Shown here piece after piece: positions 1 to 7,779 of a stretch of 54,627 nucleotides of DNA. The notes beneath the pieces were generated by a model. The model saw nothing but the letters and a program-made list of their open reading frames with translations. It did no database searches and was not told where the DNA came from. This DNA comes from Chloroflexota bacterium. Its GTDB lineage: Bacteria > Chloroflexota > Dehalococcoidia > DSTF01 > RBG-16-68-14. Each line of letters opens with the position of its first letter. The stretch's first letter is position 1. The stretch lies in assembly GCA_022565155.1 (NCBI GenBank), contig JADFKB010000008.1, positions 1 to 54,627 on the forward strand, in the 5' to 3' direction. Position numbers and translations under genes: made by a program.

Positions 1-128
1 CCGGCCTCGTCGGCTCGCTGTCGTGCGAGGAGAACGCGGACGCGAACGAAGATGGCTCCGTCAACTCGATAGACGCGGCGCTGATCCTCCAGCACATCGC
101 CGGCCTGCTGCCAACGCTGCCGCCGTAA
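1..128 (+). CDS. C-terminal end of a dockerin-domain protein (partial)
   Basis: The window opens inside a gene whose last 41 codons read in the third frame from base 3 and stop at TAA 126-128. The visible peptide has the dockerin type I calcium-loop pattern, with the core [18 protein letters not shown] followed by a short hydrophobic helix. Dockerins are known as calcium-binding modules that attach secreted proteins to cohesins; whether a cohesin partner exists here cannot be seen. The next gene also carries dockerin repeats and starts 84 bases downstream, so the two probably belong to one cell-surface locus. The N-terminal part lies outside the window. Confidence 0.7.
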   Translation, partial: GLVGSLSCEENADANEDGSVNSIDAALILQHIAGLLPTLPP

Positions 129-211
129 GGCGCGCTACAGGCAGCCTTGACAGGCATTTTCGACTCGTGCTAGGTTTGCCTCTGCTTGAGCAGCTCCGTA
201 GGGGGATCACA

Positions 212-1057
212 TTGTCAACGCTTAACGCTATTAGTCTTGCAATTCTACTTGCAGCCGCATTGATCGCAAGCGCCTTCCTGTGGCCGCAAGCTGAACGGGC
301 TTCGGCGGGGGTGCCGACGCTCATCGGTGACGTGAACTGTGACCGCGTTGTGAATCCCATCGACGTCACGTTCATCCTGCAGTTAGGCGCTGGCCTGATA
401 GCAGCACTTCCCTGTCCTCAGAACGGCGATACGAATGGAGACGGCGTCACCAATCCTCTGGACGCAACTCTGATCTTGCAGTTTAGCGCAGGCATCATCA
501 GCAGCCTAGGACCCCCACTCGGGCCCACTTCCACACCCACCAACACGCCATCCCATACGCCAACGAACCCGCCTACGGCCATCGCTACCTCCCCGCCGGC
601 ACCGACTAGTACGCCGATATTACCGTCTACGGCGACAAGCACATTTACGCCTCCGCGCACACCTACACGTACTGCCACACCGCTGCCGACGCTTCAACCG
701 GCGGCAGAGACCACGTTGTTGGCAGCCGATGGTCAGTATCTAGGGTTGGTCACTTGCAATACGTTCGCTGCGGATGGAATCTTCAACCGGTTCGGAACGT
801 ACGGCAGTAGGTTCAGCAGCACCAGCATTTGGAATATGTTTGGCCAGTATGGAGGTCAGTCTGGTTCCTATAGCCCCTTCAACAGATTCGCGGTACCTCC
901 TTCTATCTTCACAGATGGCGTCTTCTCTGCATATCTGACTATGGACGCCCTCGGGTATCTCCCGAGAATTACACCGGTCGAACTGGTGTTTTTGTGTTTC
1001 CAAAACAACTCGTCTGAACTGAACTTCTGGCTGGATCTAATCGCGCAGAGTTCTTAA
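212..1057 (+). CDS. Secreted protein with two dockerin-like repeats, Thr/Pro linker and a YGxYGS-type C-terminal domain
   Basis: I place the start at TTG 212 because a GGGGG ribosome site lies just upstream and the protein then begins with a signal-peptide-like hydrophobic segment (residues 8-25). Two dockerin-like loops follow, with cores GDVNCDRVVNPIDVTFILQ and GDTNGDGVTNPLDATLILQ, then a long Thr/Ser/Pro-rich linker typical of exported multidomain proteins. The last 110 residues have a repetitive pattern (FNRFGTYGS, WNMFGQYGG, YSPFNRFAVPP) resembling an uncharacterised domain seen in other secreted bacterial proteins. Function is unknown; a surface or matrix role is inferred. A longer upstream reading frame exists but its composition is not signal-like. 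Confidence 0.7.
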   Translation: MSTLNAISLAILLAAALIASAFLWPQAERASAGVPTLIGDVNCDRVVNPIDVTFILQLGAGLIAALPCPQNGDTNGDGVTNPLDATLILQFSAGIISSLGPPLGPTSTPTNTPSHTPTNPPTAIATSPPAPTSTPILPSTATSTFTPPRTPTRTATPLPTLQPAAETTLLAADGQYLGLVTCNTFAADGIFNRFGTYGSRFSSTSIWNMFGQYGGQSGSYSPFNRFAVPPSIFTDGVFSAYLTMDALGYLPRITPVELVFLCFQNNSSELNFWLDLIAQSS

Positions 1058-1243
1058 TCCAGGGCAGTTCGGGGCAGGGCGATTTTCAGATGTTGGGAAA
1101 GAACTGTTTCGCTCTTCGCCTCAGCCTTGACAGCCTCGCCTCCGTGCGAGATGATGCGAGCAGCCCGATCTCGCCGGGGTGGGCAGGCCCGCCGAAGGTG
1201 GGTAAATGGCCTCGCATCAGACACGACACACGGAGGTATCGCT

Positions 1244-2797
1244 ATGGTTAGCCCGTGGCCCTCACAAGCGCCGTATCCCAAGCACCACTTCTCTCAGTTC
1301 TTCGAGGAAACCGCCAAGCGGCTGCCCGATAAGACGGCGTTCATCGGCGGTGACGAACAGGCCTACACCTTCGGCCAGCTCTGGGACGCGTCCCGCCGGA
1401 TGGCGCGCGTGCTCCAGCGGCAGGCGAACGTGAAGAAGGGCGAAACCACTGCGATCCTGGCGCCGAACTGCCCGGAGTATGCCGTCGCGCTCCACGGCTC
1501 GCTGCTGGCGGGGGCGAAGGTCACCACGCTGAACCCCCTCTACCGCGAGCGAGAGGTCGAGCAACAGCTCGACGACGCGGACGCCGTCATCGTCTTCGTC
1601 TCCAAGATGTTCGCTCCGATCATGGAAGCCGTGAAGCCGAACCTGCCGAACGTCCGCCAGGTCTACGAGATCGAGGACGTCTGGTCGATCGCAGAGTCGG
1701 AGCCGCCCGATCCGGAGCCCGTCGAGATCGACCCGGAGCGCGACCTGGCCGTGCTGCCTTACTCCAGCGGCACGACGGGGCTGCCGAAGGGCGTCATGCT
1801 CACTCACTACAACCTGACGTCGAACATCCGCCAGACGATCGCGACCGGGCTGACGGACGAGAGCTCCGTACTCCTCGCCTTCCTGCCCTTCTATCACATC
1901 TATGGACTGATGATCCTGCTCAATATCACGTTGGCTACCGGCTCCACCTGCCTCGTGATGCCGCGATTCGACCCTGACCAGACGCTCAAGTGGATCGAGA
2001 AGTACAAAGTGACCGACTTCTTCGTCGTGCCGCCGGCGCTGCTCGCGCTCTCACACCACCCGAAGTTGGCCGAGCACGACGTCTCCTCGCTGCGCTACAT
2101 CCTCTCCGGCGCCGCGCCGCTGCCTCAGGAGGTGGCTGAGCTCGGCGCGAAGCGGTTCGGCTGCCTCGTTACCCAGGGCTACGGCATGACGGAGACCAGC
2201 CCCCTCACCAACACGAGCCCGCTCGACGCGTTGAAACCGGGGTCGGTCGGCCCGGCGGTGCCCGACACGCAGGAGAAGATCGTCCACATGGAGACGGGCG
2301 AGGAGCTGCCGGTAGGAGAAACGGGCGAGCTGTTGATCTTCGGCCCGCAGGTGATGCAGGGCTACTGGAAGAACCCGGAAGCGACCGCCGAGACGATCCG
2401 GCCGGACGGCTGGCTCCGCAGCGGCGACATCGCCTACATGGACGAAGACGGCTACGTCTACATCGTCGACCGCGCCAAGGAGATGATCAAGTACAAGGGC
2501 TACCAGATAGCACCGGCGGAGATGGAGAGCGTGGTGATGGAGCATCCGGCCGTGATGGACGCAGCCGTTATCCCGAAGCGCGACTTCGAGGCCGGCGAGA
2601 TCCCGAAGGCGTTCGTTGTGCTGAAGGAGGGCGAGCAGGCTTCGCCGGAGGAGATCATGGCCTTCGTCGCGGAGAAGGTGGCGCCCTACAAGAAGCTGCG
2701 CGAGTTAGAGTTCGTCGAATCGATACCCAAGACGGCCTCCGGCAAGATCCTGCGCCGAGAGCTAATCGAACAGGAGCGCGCCAAGAGCGGCGGCTAG
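1244..2797 (+). CDS. Long-chain fatty-acid/4-coumarate-type CoA ligase (AMP-binding)
   Basis: This 517-residue protein is an adenylate-forming acyl-CoA synthetase: it would activate a carboxylic acid with ATP to an acyl-adenylate and then form the CoA thioester in the cytoplasm. The P-loop motif SSGTTGLPKG starts at residue 174, followed by GYGMTETSP, the hinge region with SGDIAYMDEDG and IVDRAKEMIKYKGYQI, and the C-terminal catalytic lysine motif PKTASGKILRREL. The ATG at 1244 is preceded by GGAGG (1232-1236); the longer frame upstream lacks such a site. A crotonase and an alpha/beta hydrolase follow on the same strand, so acyl-CoA catabolism is likely. The exact substrate cannot be told; the fold is closest to the 4-coumarate/medium-long acyl group. 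Confidence 0.9.
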   Translation: MVSPWPSQAPYPKHHFSQFFEETAKRLPDKTAFIGGDEQAYTFGQLWDASRRMARVLQRQANVKKGETTAILAPNCPEYAVALHGSLLAGAKVTTLNPLYREREVEQQLDDADAVIVFVSKMFAPIMEAVKPNLPNVRQVYEIEDVWSIAESEPPDPEPVEIDPERDLAVLPYSSGTTGLPKGVMLTHYNLTSNIRQTIATGLTDESSVLLAFLPFYHIYGLMILLNITLATGSTCLVMPRFDPDQTLKWIEKYKVTDFFVVPPALLALSHHPKLAEHDVSSLRYILSGAAPLPQEVAELGAKRFGCLVTQGYGMTETSPLTNTSPLDALKPGSVGPAVPDTQEKIVHMETGEELPVGETGELLIFGPQVMQGYWKNPEATAETIRPDGWLRSGDIAYMDEDGYVYIVDRAKEMIKYKGYQIAPAEMESVVMEHPAVMDAAVIPKRDFEAGEIPKAFVVLKEGEQASPEEIMAFVAEKVAPYKKLRELEFVESIPKTASGKILRRELIEQERAKSGG

Positions 2798-2802
2798 CGC
2801 GG

Positions 2803-2820
2803 GTCGGGCTTCAGCCCGAC
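2803..2820. repeat. Intergenic palindrome, type GTCGGGCT/AGCCCGAC
   Basis: An 8-bp perfect inverted repeat with a 2-base centre lies just after the CoA ligase stop codon. No T-tract follows, so it is not a classical intrinsic terminator, although it could protect or end the mRNA. It belongs to a loose family of short intergenic palindromes found at several other places in this window. Confidence 0.6.
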
Positions 2821-2897
2821 AGCCGGAACTTCAGCCAAGCGTCAGCGAGGCGTCTCGCTGCTTGCGGTGCGACCTGTTTCAGTAAGAACGCGGTTCC

Positions 2898-2915
2898 GAC
2901 AGGCTAAAGCCTGTC
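2898..2915. repeat. Intergenic palindrome, type GACAGGCT/AGCCTGTC
   Basis: An 8-bp perfect inverted repeat with AA at its centre, directly preceded by GCGGTTCCG. The same nine bases occur in the palindromic insertion inside the next gene (3147-3155), which hints at a common origin. Confidence 0.6.
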
Positions 2916-2948
2916 CCACAAGAAGACAAGAGGGAAGTGTCGCGCCCC

Positions 2949-3791
2949 ATGGCTGACTCCGCGCCGAAAGTCCTCACGGAAACGCGCGACCGGGCGCTGC
3001 TCGTCACGATCAACCGGCCGGAGGTGCGTAACTGCGTCGATGGCGAGACAGCCCAGCTCCTGAACGAAGCGGTGGAGACGTTTCGCGCGGACGACGGCCT
3101 GGACGTCCTCATCCTCACCGGCGCGGGCGGCGACGCTATTGCAAGCGCGGTTCCGCCTTCGGCGGCGGGCGGCGACGCTTTCTGCTCCGGCGCCGACCTG
3201 AAGAACATCGCCTCGCTCGCCAGCCGGCCGGGCGCTCGCGAGTCCGGCCCGATGGGCATCACGCGTATCACAGACCTCGAGAAGCCCACCATCGCCGCCG
3301 TCGAAGGCTACTGCACCGCCGGCGGCCTGGAGCTGGCCTGCTGGTGCGACTTCCGCATCGCTGCTCAGAACGCGCAGTTCGGCGTGCTCAACCGGCGTTG
3401 GGGCGTGCCGCTCGTCGATGGCGGCACCCAACGGCTGCCGCGCATCGTCGGGCTGGGCAACGCGCTCTACCTGATCGAGACGGGCGCGCTGATCGGCGCG
3501 GAGCACGCGCAGCGCATCGGCCTGGTGCAGGAGGTCGTGCCGGATGGCCAGGCGGTCGAGCGGGCGCTCGCCGTCGCCGAAGCGCTCTCGTCCTATCCCC
3601 AGCTCGCCATGCGCAACGACCGGCGGGCTACGCTCGAAGGCCTCGCGCTGCCGCTGCCAGAAGGGCTGGAGCACGAAGCTCGCGTACATCGCGATACGGC
3701 GGCCGACCCGAAGATGGCCGACTGGCTGCGTCGCTACGCCGCCGGCGATAGACCACCGCCATTCCGGCCGCCGGATGCTCCGGCTGAGTGA
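2949..3791 (+). CDS. Crotonase-fold enoyl-CoA hydratase/isomerase family protein with an in-frame insertion
   Basis: This 280-residue protein has the crotonase fold, which acts on acyl-CoA thioesters in the cytoplasm. Family features are the oxyanion-hole stretch GDAFCSGADLK (residues 75-85) and AGGLELACWCDFRIA followed by GGTQRLPRIVG. The glutamate equivalent to Glu144 of rat hydratase appears kept (GGLELA), but the second catalytic glutamate position reads FGVLNRRWG, so it seems replaced by Asn; ordinary hydration may not be its reaction. About 14 extra residues sit just before the oxyanion loop and come from a short palindromic DNA insertion. ATG 2949 is preferred over GTG 2937, which is too close to the AGAGGGAA ribosome site. 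Confidence 0.85.
   Translation: MADSAPKVLTETRDRALLVTINRPEVRNCVDGETAQLLNEAVETFRADDGLDVLILTGAGGDAIASAVPPSAAGGDAFCSGADLKNIASLASRPGARESGPMGITRITDLEKPTIAAVEGYCTAGGLELACWCDFRIAAQNAQFGVLNRRWGVPLVDGGTQRLPRIVGLGNALYLIETGALIGAEHAQRIGLVQEVVPDGQAVERALAVAEALSSYPQLAMRNDRRATLEGLALPLPEGLEHEARVHRDTAADPKMADWLRRYAAGDRPPPFRPPDAPAE
3123..3179. repeat. 42-bp in-frame insertion with 15-bp direct repeats and a palindromic core
   Basis: The 15-mer GCGGGCGGCGACGCT occurs at 3123-3137 and again at 3165-3179, exactly 42 bases apart. Between the copies is a 27-base stretch containing the palindrome CCGCC-TTC-GGCGG (3153-3165). Removing one 42-base unit restores the normal crotonase sequence LTGAGGDAFCSGADLK. The layout resembles insertion of a small palindromic element with target duplication, or a local slippage duplication. 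Confidence 0.65.
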
Positions 3792-3865
3792 CAAGGGCCG
3801 CCTCCGCATACGTACTCCGAAGCTGCCAGACATGCTAGGTTAGACGGGCAGATAAGGAGAAGTGC

Positions 3866-4642
3866 ATGCCCGCGGTCCACGTTAACGGCATCGATATCTA
3901 CTACCAGGAGCACGGCTCCGGCTATCCGCTGGTCCTCACACACGGCTTGGGCGACATCGCCGAGCTCTGGTCGCCGCTGGCGAAGGCGCTGGGCGATCGT
4001 TATCGTGTCGTCTCCTGGGATATGCGCGGCCATCACCGTTCGGAAGCGCCGGAGGAGCTATCGGCGTACACGCAGGACATCGTCGTCGAAGACCTGCGGG
4101 CGCTCTCCGACGAGCTGGGCATCAAGCGAGCGGTCTACGGCGGCCATTCGCTGGGCGGCTACACCGCGCTGCGGTTCTACGAGAAGTACCCGGAGCGAGT
4201 CGCCGCGCTGGTGCTGCACGCGGCCGGGCCCGGCTATCGCAATCCTGACGCCAGTCAGGCATGGACCGATCGGCTCGCCAGAGCGGCAGATAAGCAGGAA
4301 GAGCGCTTCGGCAAGGACGTGCGGGTATCGGGCAAAGAGCTGCGCGTCGGCGCGCCGGCGCTGGGCGAGACCTCGCAACACCTGGTACGCGGCATCACCG
4401 GCGTCGAGAGGGGCGTCATGGCCCACCCCAGCTTCACCGATGCGACGAAGATCGACGTGCCGGCGCTCGTGATCGTCGGCGAGGGGGACAAGAACTACAT
4501 GGCCAGCGCGGACTACTTAGAGGCCAAGCTGCCATACGGACGCAAGGTGGTGATCGAAGACGCTGGCCACCCGGCGACGCTGGAGCAGCCGGAAGCGGTG
4601 AACGCCGCCGTCCGCGAGTTCCTGGACGGGCTGGAGCTGTAG
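3866..4642 (+). CDS. Alpha/beta hydrolase
   Basis: A 258-residue alpha/beta-hydrolase-fold enzyme, predicted cytoplasmic (no signal peptide). The nucleophile elbow GGHSLGG places Ser95, and the likely acid and base of the triad are Asp208 (VGEGDKN) and His235 (DAGHPATLE). The oxyanion motif THGLG lies near residue 27. Such enzymes hydrolyse esters, lactones or C-C bonds; the substrate is not predictable. AAGGAG sits 7 bases before ATG 3866, a strong ribosome site. It follows a crotonase and precedes a metallo-beta-lactamase-fold hydrolase on the same strand, which suggests a catabolic group, although each gene has its own intergenic gap. Confidence 0.88.
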   Translation: MPAVHVNGIDIYYQEHGSGYPLVLTHGLGDIAELWSPLAKALGDRYRVVSWDMRGHHRSEAPEELSAYTQDIVVEDLRALSDELGIKRAVYGGHSLGGYTALRFYEKYPERVAALVLHAAGPGYRNPDASQAWTDRLARAADKQEERFGKDVRVSGKELRVGAPALGETSQHLVRGITGVERGVMAHPSFTDATKIDVPALVIVGEGDKNYMASADYLEAKLPYGRKVVIEDAGHPATLEQPEAVNAAVREFLDGLEL

Positions 4643-4701
4643 CCGCCGAGCCAAAGCCCTGCTCAGGATAGATCTGAGGCTCTGTCCCTACAGAGGAGAC
4701 C

Positions 4702-5553
4702 ATGTCACCACACACCCACCCCACTGGCCTGATCGAGCTGGAGGACGGCGTCTTCGCCTACGTCCAGAAGGGCGGCGGGCTCTGCGTCGCCAACGCCGGG
4801 CTGATCGTCGGGCCGGAGAGTTGCATCGTCATCGACGCCCTCTTCGCGCCATCGATGACGCAAGCGTTCCGGCAGGAGATCGCCCGCGTTACGGACAAGC
4901 CGATCCGCCTGCTGATCAACACCCACCACCACATCGACCACACACTGGGCAATGCGTTCTTCCCGGAAGCGCAGATCATCAGCCACGCGAACGCGCGCCG
5001 CGAGCAGAAACGCACCGGCCTCGGCGTGCTGGAGCGCCTGCGGCCCGTCCTGCCAGAGCTGGTAGCCGAAGCAGACGGTGTCGAACCGCGCCTGTCGGAC
5101 TTTACGTTCAAGGACGAACTGTCGCTGTACGTGGGCGACCGGGAGGTGCGCCTGCTCCACCTAGGCCGCGCACACACGATAGGCGACGTGCTGGTGCTGC
5201 TGCCCAACGAACAGCTCCTCTTCGCCGGCGACGTCGCCTTCCACGGCGTCACGCCGCTGGCTTTCGAGGGGCACATCGGCGATTGGATCGGCGTCTGCGA
5301 CCGCGCGGCCGGCCTCGACATCGAGCGCATCGTGCCCGGGCACGGTCCGGTCGGCGGCAAGAGCGCCCTGCGTGAGATGCGAGGCTACCTCAAAACGATC
5401 CGATCGCAGGCGCGGGAAGCGTTCGATACTGGCCGCTCCCAGGAGGAGACGACCGCGGCTATCGATCTCGGCGACTACGCGTCGTGGCTGGAGCCGGAGC
5501 GGCTGTCGCTGAACGTGGCGCGGCTCTACCAGGAGTTTCGTGGAGAGATCTAG
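4702..5553 (+). CDS. MBL-fold metallo-hydrolase
   Basis: A 283-residue metallo-beta-lactamase-fold hydrolase. The zinc motif HxHxDH is seen at residues 75-80 (NTHHHIDHTLGN), with further ligands in HLGRAHTIGD and LFAGD and a final PGHGPVGG. These enzymes use one or two metal ions to hydrolyse thioesters, lactones or phosphodiesters; no specific substrate can be assigned. GAGGAG precedes ATG 4702. The last 40 codons plus six bases are repeated with about 89% identity at 7810-7938, after the metal cassette, so this gene marks the left border of a presumed insertion. Confidence 0.88.
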   Translation: MSPHTHPTGLIELEDGVFAYVQKGGGLCVANAGLIVGPESCIVIDALFAPSMTQAFRQEIARVTDKPIRLLINTHHHIDHTLGNAFFPEAQIISHANARREQKRTGLGVLERLRPVLPELVAEADGVEPRLSDFTFKDELSLYVGDREVRLLHLGRAHTIGDVLVLLPNEQLLFAGDVAFHGVTPLAFEGHIGDWIGVCDRAAGLDIERIVPGHGPVGGKSALREMRGYLKTIRSQAREAFDTGRSQEETTAAIDLGDYASWLEPERLSLNVARLYQEFRGEI

Positions 5554-5559
5554 AAACTG
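5431..5559 (+). repeat. Left copy of 129-bp direct repeat (MBL 3' end)
   Basis: This is the 3' end of the MBL gene plus AAACTG after its stop. It aligns without gaps to 7810-7938; by hand count 14 of 129 positions differ. It forms the left border of the metal cassette. Confidence 0.85.
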
Positions 5560-5804
5560 GAATCTCCAAGGAAGAAGTCTACCTTCACAGCCCTCGGCAA
5601 ACTGCAACACGTGGCGTTCGGGTGCAGTCAGCTAAACGGAGGGCCCCTCTCATCCTTTATCGAGTAGGGATAGGGCGTTCGCTCTGTCATGTTTCCGGTA
5701 GGTTTGAGACTGCCCCCAGGCGCGGCGCCGGTGCAATCGAAGGCAGTGGCCTAACACATCGGCACCGGCGAAGTCTCGGGGTCGCCCCAGCACTGGGCGG
5801 CCTC
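5560..5804. other. Non-coding stretch upstream of the MerR promoter
   Basis: No convincing gene, RNA or terminator is visible here. It lies between the left border repeat and the MerR-type promoter, and may be leftover sequence of the insertion event. Short reading frames on either strand look like chance. Confidence 0.5.
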
Positions 5805-5836
5805 TTGACCTTCTATTCGACTGGAAGGTGTAAGCT
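5805..5836 (+). promoter_or_regulatory. MerR-family operator/promoter for the regulator gene
   Basis: TTGACC (5805-5810) and a TAAGCT-like -10 (5831-5836) are separated by an overlong 20-bp spacer (19 if the -10 is shifted one base). Within it lies the dyad ACCTTC-N10-GAAGGT (5808-5829). Long spacers with a central dyad are the hallmark of MerR-activated promoters. Sixteen bases (TCGACTGGAAGGTGTA) recur exactly in the promoter of the HMA gene. Confidence 0.85.
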
Positions 5837-5888
5837 ATCATGGAGACGGGAGAAACCAGAACCGCACGAGATGACAATGGAAAGCAAC

Positions 5889-6356
5889 ATGAAGATCGGC
5901 GAGCTGGCGAAGCGGACAGGCTTCAGCACCAAGGCGATACGGTACTACGAGCTCCTGCGCCTGCTGCCGGAGCCGGACCGCACGGAGTCCGGCTACCGAA
6001 TGTACTCGCAGAAAGATGTGGAGCGACTGGAGTTCATCGAAAAGGCGAAACGTCTTGGATTCTCGCTCGACGATATTCGCGACATCCTCATCCTAAACGA
6101 ACAACAGGAGCAGCCATGCGTGCACGTCCTAGCGCTACTCGACCAGAAGTTGAAGCAGGTCGATGATGTGCTGCGCGATCTGAAAGCGTTTCGCAAGGAG
6201 TTGGCCCGGCTACGCAAGGAGTCGGCCGAGCAGCTCGAGCGGCTGCCGGCGGACGCCGCCATCTGCGGGATCGTCGAGCGAGGGGTTCACGCTCGAGGTG
6301 AGGCGGCCCTGGCCTGGCTAGAGTTCCGCCAACCCGGCAAGCGTGGGCGTGACTAA
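5889..6356 (+). CDS. MerR-family metal-responsive transcriptional regulator
   Basis: A 155-residue regulator with the N-terminal winged HTH of MerR proteins (MKIGELAKRTGFSTKAIRYYE, residues 1-21), a long dimerisation helix (about 80-118) and two cysteines, Cys77 (QPCVHV) and Cys126 (AICGIVE). Cys at the start of the helix and in the C-terminal loop is typical of the Zn/Cd/Hg/Pb sensing branch; the exact metal is unknown. ATG 5889 follows GGAAAG and gives the standard family N-terminus; ATG 5871 and 5877 are alternatives. It probably autoregulates and activates the HMA promoter, since both carry the same half-site. A strong terminator follows. Confidence 0.88.
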   Translation: MKIGELAKRTGFSTKAIRYYELLRLLPEPDRTESGYRMYSQKDVERLEFIEKAKRLGFSLDDIRDILILNEQQEQPCVHVLALLDQKLKQVDDVLRDLKAFRKELARLRKESAEQLERLPADAAICGIVERGVHARGEAALAWLEFRQPGKRGRD

Positions 6357-6414
6357 CGCCGTCCAACTCTGCATCACGGCCTCATCGTAGCTCTTCCGCT
6401 CCGATCAACCTGCA

Positions 6415-6444
6415 CGAAAGGCGAGGGTTGCCCCTCGCCTTTCG
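6415..6444 (+). terminator. Intrinsic terminator after the MerR gene
   Basis: A perfect 13-bp stem (6415-6427 with 6432-6444, sequence CGAAAGGCGAGGG) closes a TTGC loop and is followed by CTGTCCCTTTT. It separates the regulator transcript from the downstream HMA promoter. Confidence 0.8.
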
Positions 6445-6544
6445 CTGTCCCTTTTGGCGTTCGCCGGAATGCAGACTGCGGGGGGAAGACAGCGAAGTTT
6501 CTGGAAGACCACGAAAAAAAGTGGGGAAAACTTCCCGAAGGAGC

Positions 6545-6576
6545 TTGACTCTGACCTCGACTGGAAGGTGTAGCAT
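6545..6576 (+). promoter_or_regulatory. MerR-type promoter of the HMA/CcdA-like operon
   Basis: TTGACT (6545-6550) and TAGCAT (6571-6576) are spaced 20 bp (19 by the shifted reading). TCGACTGGAAGGTGTA (6557-6572) is identical to the block in the regulator's own promoter, so the same MerR protein most likely controls both. Confidence 0.85.
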
Positions 6577-6607
6577 TGAAGAAAGAGAGATAAAGGAGGT
6601 AAAAACG

Positions 6608-6820
6608 ATGGCACAAGAGACGACCCTGAAGGTCCCGGCCCTGCACTGCGGGAGCTGCGTGAACACGATCACGGGGACTTTGGAGGCGCTCCCCAGCGTG
6701 GAGGTCACTCAGGCCGACACGGAAACCAAGCTGGTGCGCGTTACGTTTGACGAGTCGGCGGTCAGCGTCGACCAGATCCGGGAGGCCCTAGACGAGGTCG
6801 GCTTCAGCGCTGACGAGTAG
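6608..6820 (+). CDS. Heavy-metal-associated (HMA) domain protein, MerP/CopZ-like
   Basis: A 70-residue single-domain protein with the ferredoxin-like HMA fold. The metal site LHCGSC gives Cys14 and Cys17. Such proteins bind soft metals (Cu+, Hg2+, Zn2+, Cd2+) through the two thiols and hand them to a transporter. There is no signal peptide, so it would act in the cytoplasm like CopZ rather than periplasmic MerP. A near-perfect ribosome site, AAGGAGGT, precedes ATG 6608. The gene follows a MerR-type promoter and is followed after 33 bases by the CcdA-like membrane protein, which is the likely partner. Confidence 0.9.
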   Translation: MAQETTLKVPALHCGSCVNTITGTLEALPSVEVTQADTETKLVRVTFDESAVSVDQIREALDEVGFSADE

Positions 6821-6853
6821 TCCTCAGCAATCAGAAACAGAAGGAAACTCAAC

Positions 6854-7759
6854 ATGACTAGCATATCCACCTTCCCACAAGAGACGCCATCGCTCTGGGC
6901 CCGGATGGGGCAGAGGGGACAGTTCCTCGCGGCCCTGGCCGCTGGGGTTGTGCTGGCCCTCGTGAGCTGGCAGGCGGGCGTGCTGGACAGCAAAATCTTT
7001 GGCTTCGCCTCGGGCGCCGCCGTGGATGCCGGCGGCCCCGGCTCCCTGGTGGCAATCGGGGCGGCGTTCGTCATCGGCGCCACCATGATCGTCCTCCCCT
7101 GTGGCTATCCCTCGGTCTTCGTCATGCCGTCGATCCTGGGCTCGCGCAAGGGGCTGTCGCAGCGGGCGGTGCTGAGCCTGCTCTTCCTGGCGGCGAGCGC
7201 CCTGCCACTAGCCGCCGTCGGACTTGGGCTCGGCTTTGGCGGCGAGGCCGTCCTGGAGCTGCTGGACGAGATGTCAGCGAGAATGACCCTGGCCGTGGTC
7301 CTCTACTCCGCCCTCGGTGTGGTGGCCATCATCTACGCCCTGAGCGAGTTGGGGGTCTTCCACCTGCCCAGCCTATTTGGCCGAGTTACCGGGCCCAGCC
7401 TGCCCGATCAGGACAAGCCCTACCGACGAGCGGTGGTGCTCGGGAGCACCTTCGGGGCCGGCCTGGGCATCGGCTGCCCTATGCCCCAGTACTACATCAT
7501 CCTGGGCTGGGCCGTGGCAGCAGCGAACCCGCTGTTCGGCGCGATCCTGCTGGGCGTCTACGGCCTGGGCCGCGTGGTGCCGGCGGTGGCCCTCGGCGCC
7601 CTTATTGTCGCCGGGACGGACCGGCGCAAGGTGTCGCAGGGCATGACCTCGTTCCGTGAGAGGACGAGCGGGATCACCAACGGCCTTCTGGCGGCCATGG
7701 GGTCCTACCTGATCGTCCTCTTCGGCGGCGTGGTGCTGTACCGAACGCTGACGTTGTAA
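6854..7759 (+). CDS. CcdA/DsbD-like multi-pass membrane protein of the metal cassette
   Basis: A 301-residue polytopic protein with about six to seven membrane segments (near residues 24-44, 64-95, 106-128, 145-165, 195-220, 225-252, 276-297). Two lone membrane cysteines, Cys83 (VLPCGYPS) and Cys208 (GIGCPMPQYY), match the redox pair of CcdA/DsbD-type thiol-electron transporters. In metal operons such proteins accompany mercury or copper resistance, either moving electrons or the metal itself. It lies 33 bases after the HMA gene under the same MerR promoter. The expected next gene of such an operon (for example a reductase) is absent; a 50-codon chimeric frame follows instead. Confidence 0.75.
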   Translation: MTSISTFPQETPSLWARMGQRGQFLAALAAGVVLALVSWQAGVLDSKIFGFASGAAVDAGGPGSLVAIGAAFVIGATMIVLPCGYPSVFVMPSILGSRKGLSQRAVLSLLFLAASALPLAAVGLGLGFGGEAVLELLDEMSARMTLAVVLYSALGVVAIIYALSELGVFHLPSLFGRVTGPSLPDQDKPYRRAVVLGSTFGAGLGIGCPMPQYYIILGWAVAAANPLFGAILLGVYGLGRVVPAVALGALIVAGTDRRKVSQGMTSFRERTSGITNGLLAAMGSYLIVLFGGVVLYRTLTL

Positions 7760-7779
7760 TCTCGGATGGGAGAATCAGA

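Noticed and set aside
418-678. Val/Gly-rich reverse reading frame opposite the Thr/Pro linker
   Set aside because: Mirror of ACN/CCN codons of the real gene; no start signal and low complexity.
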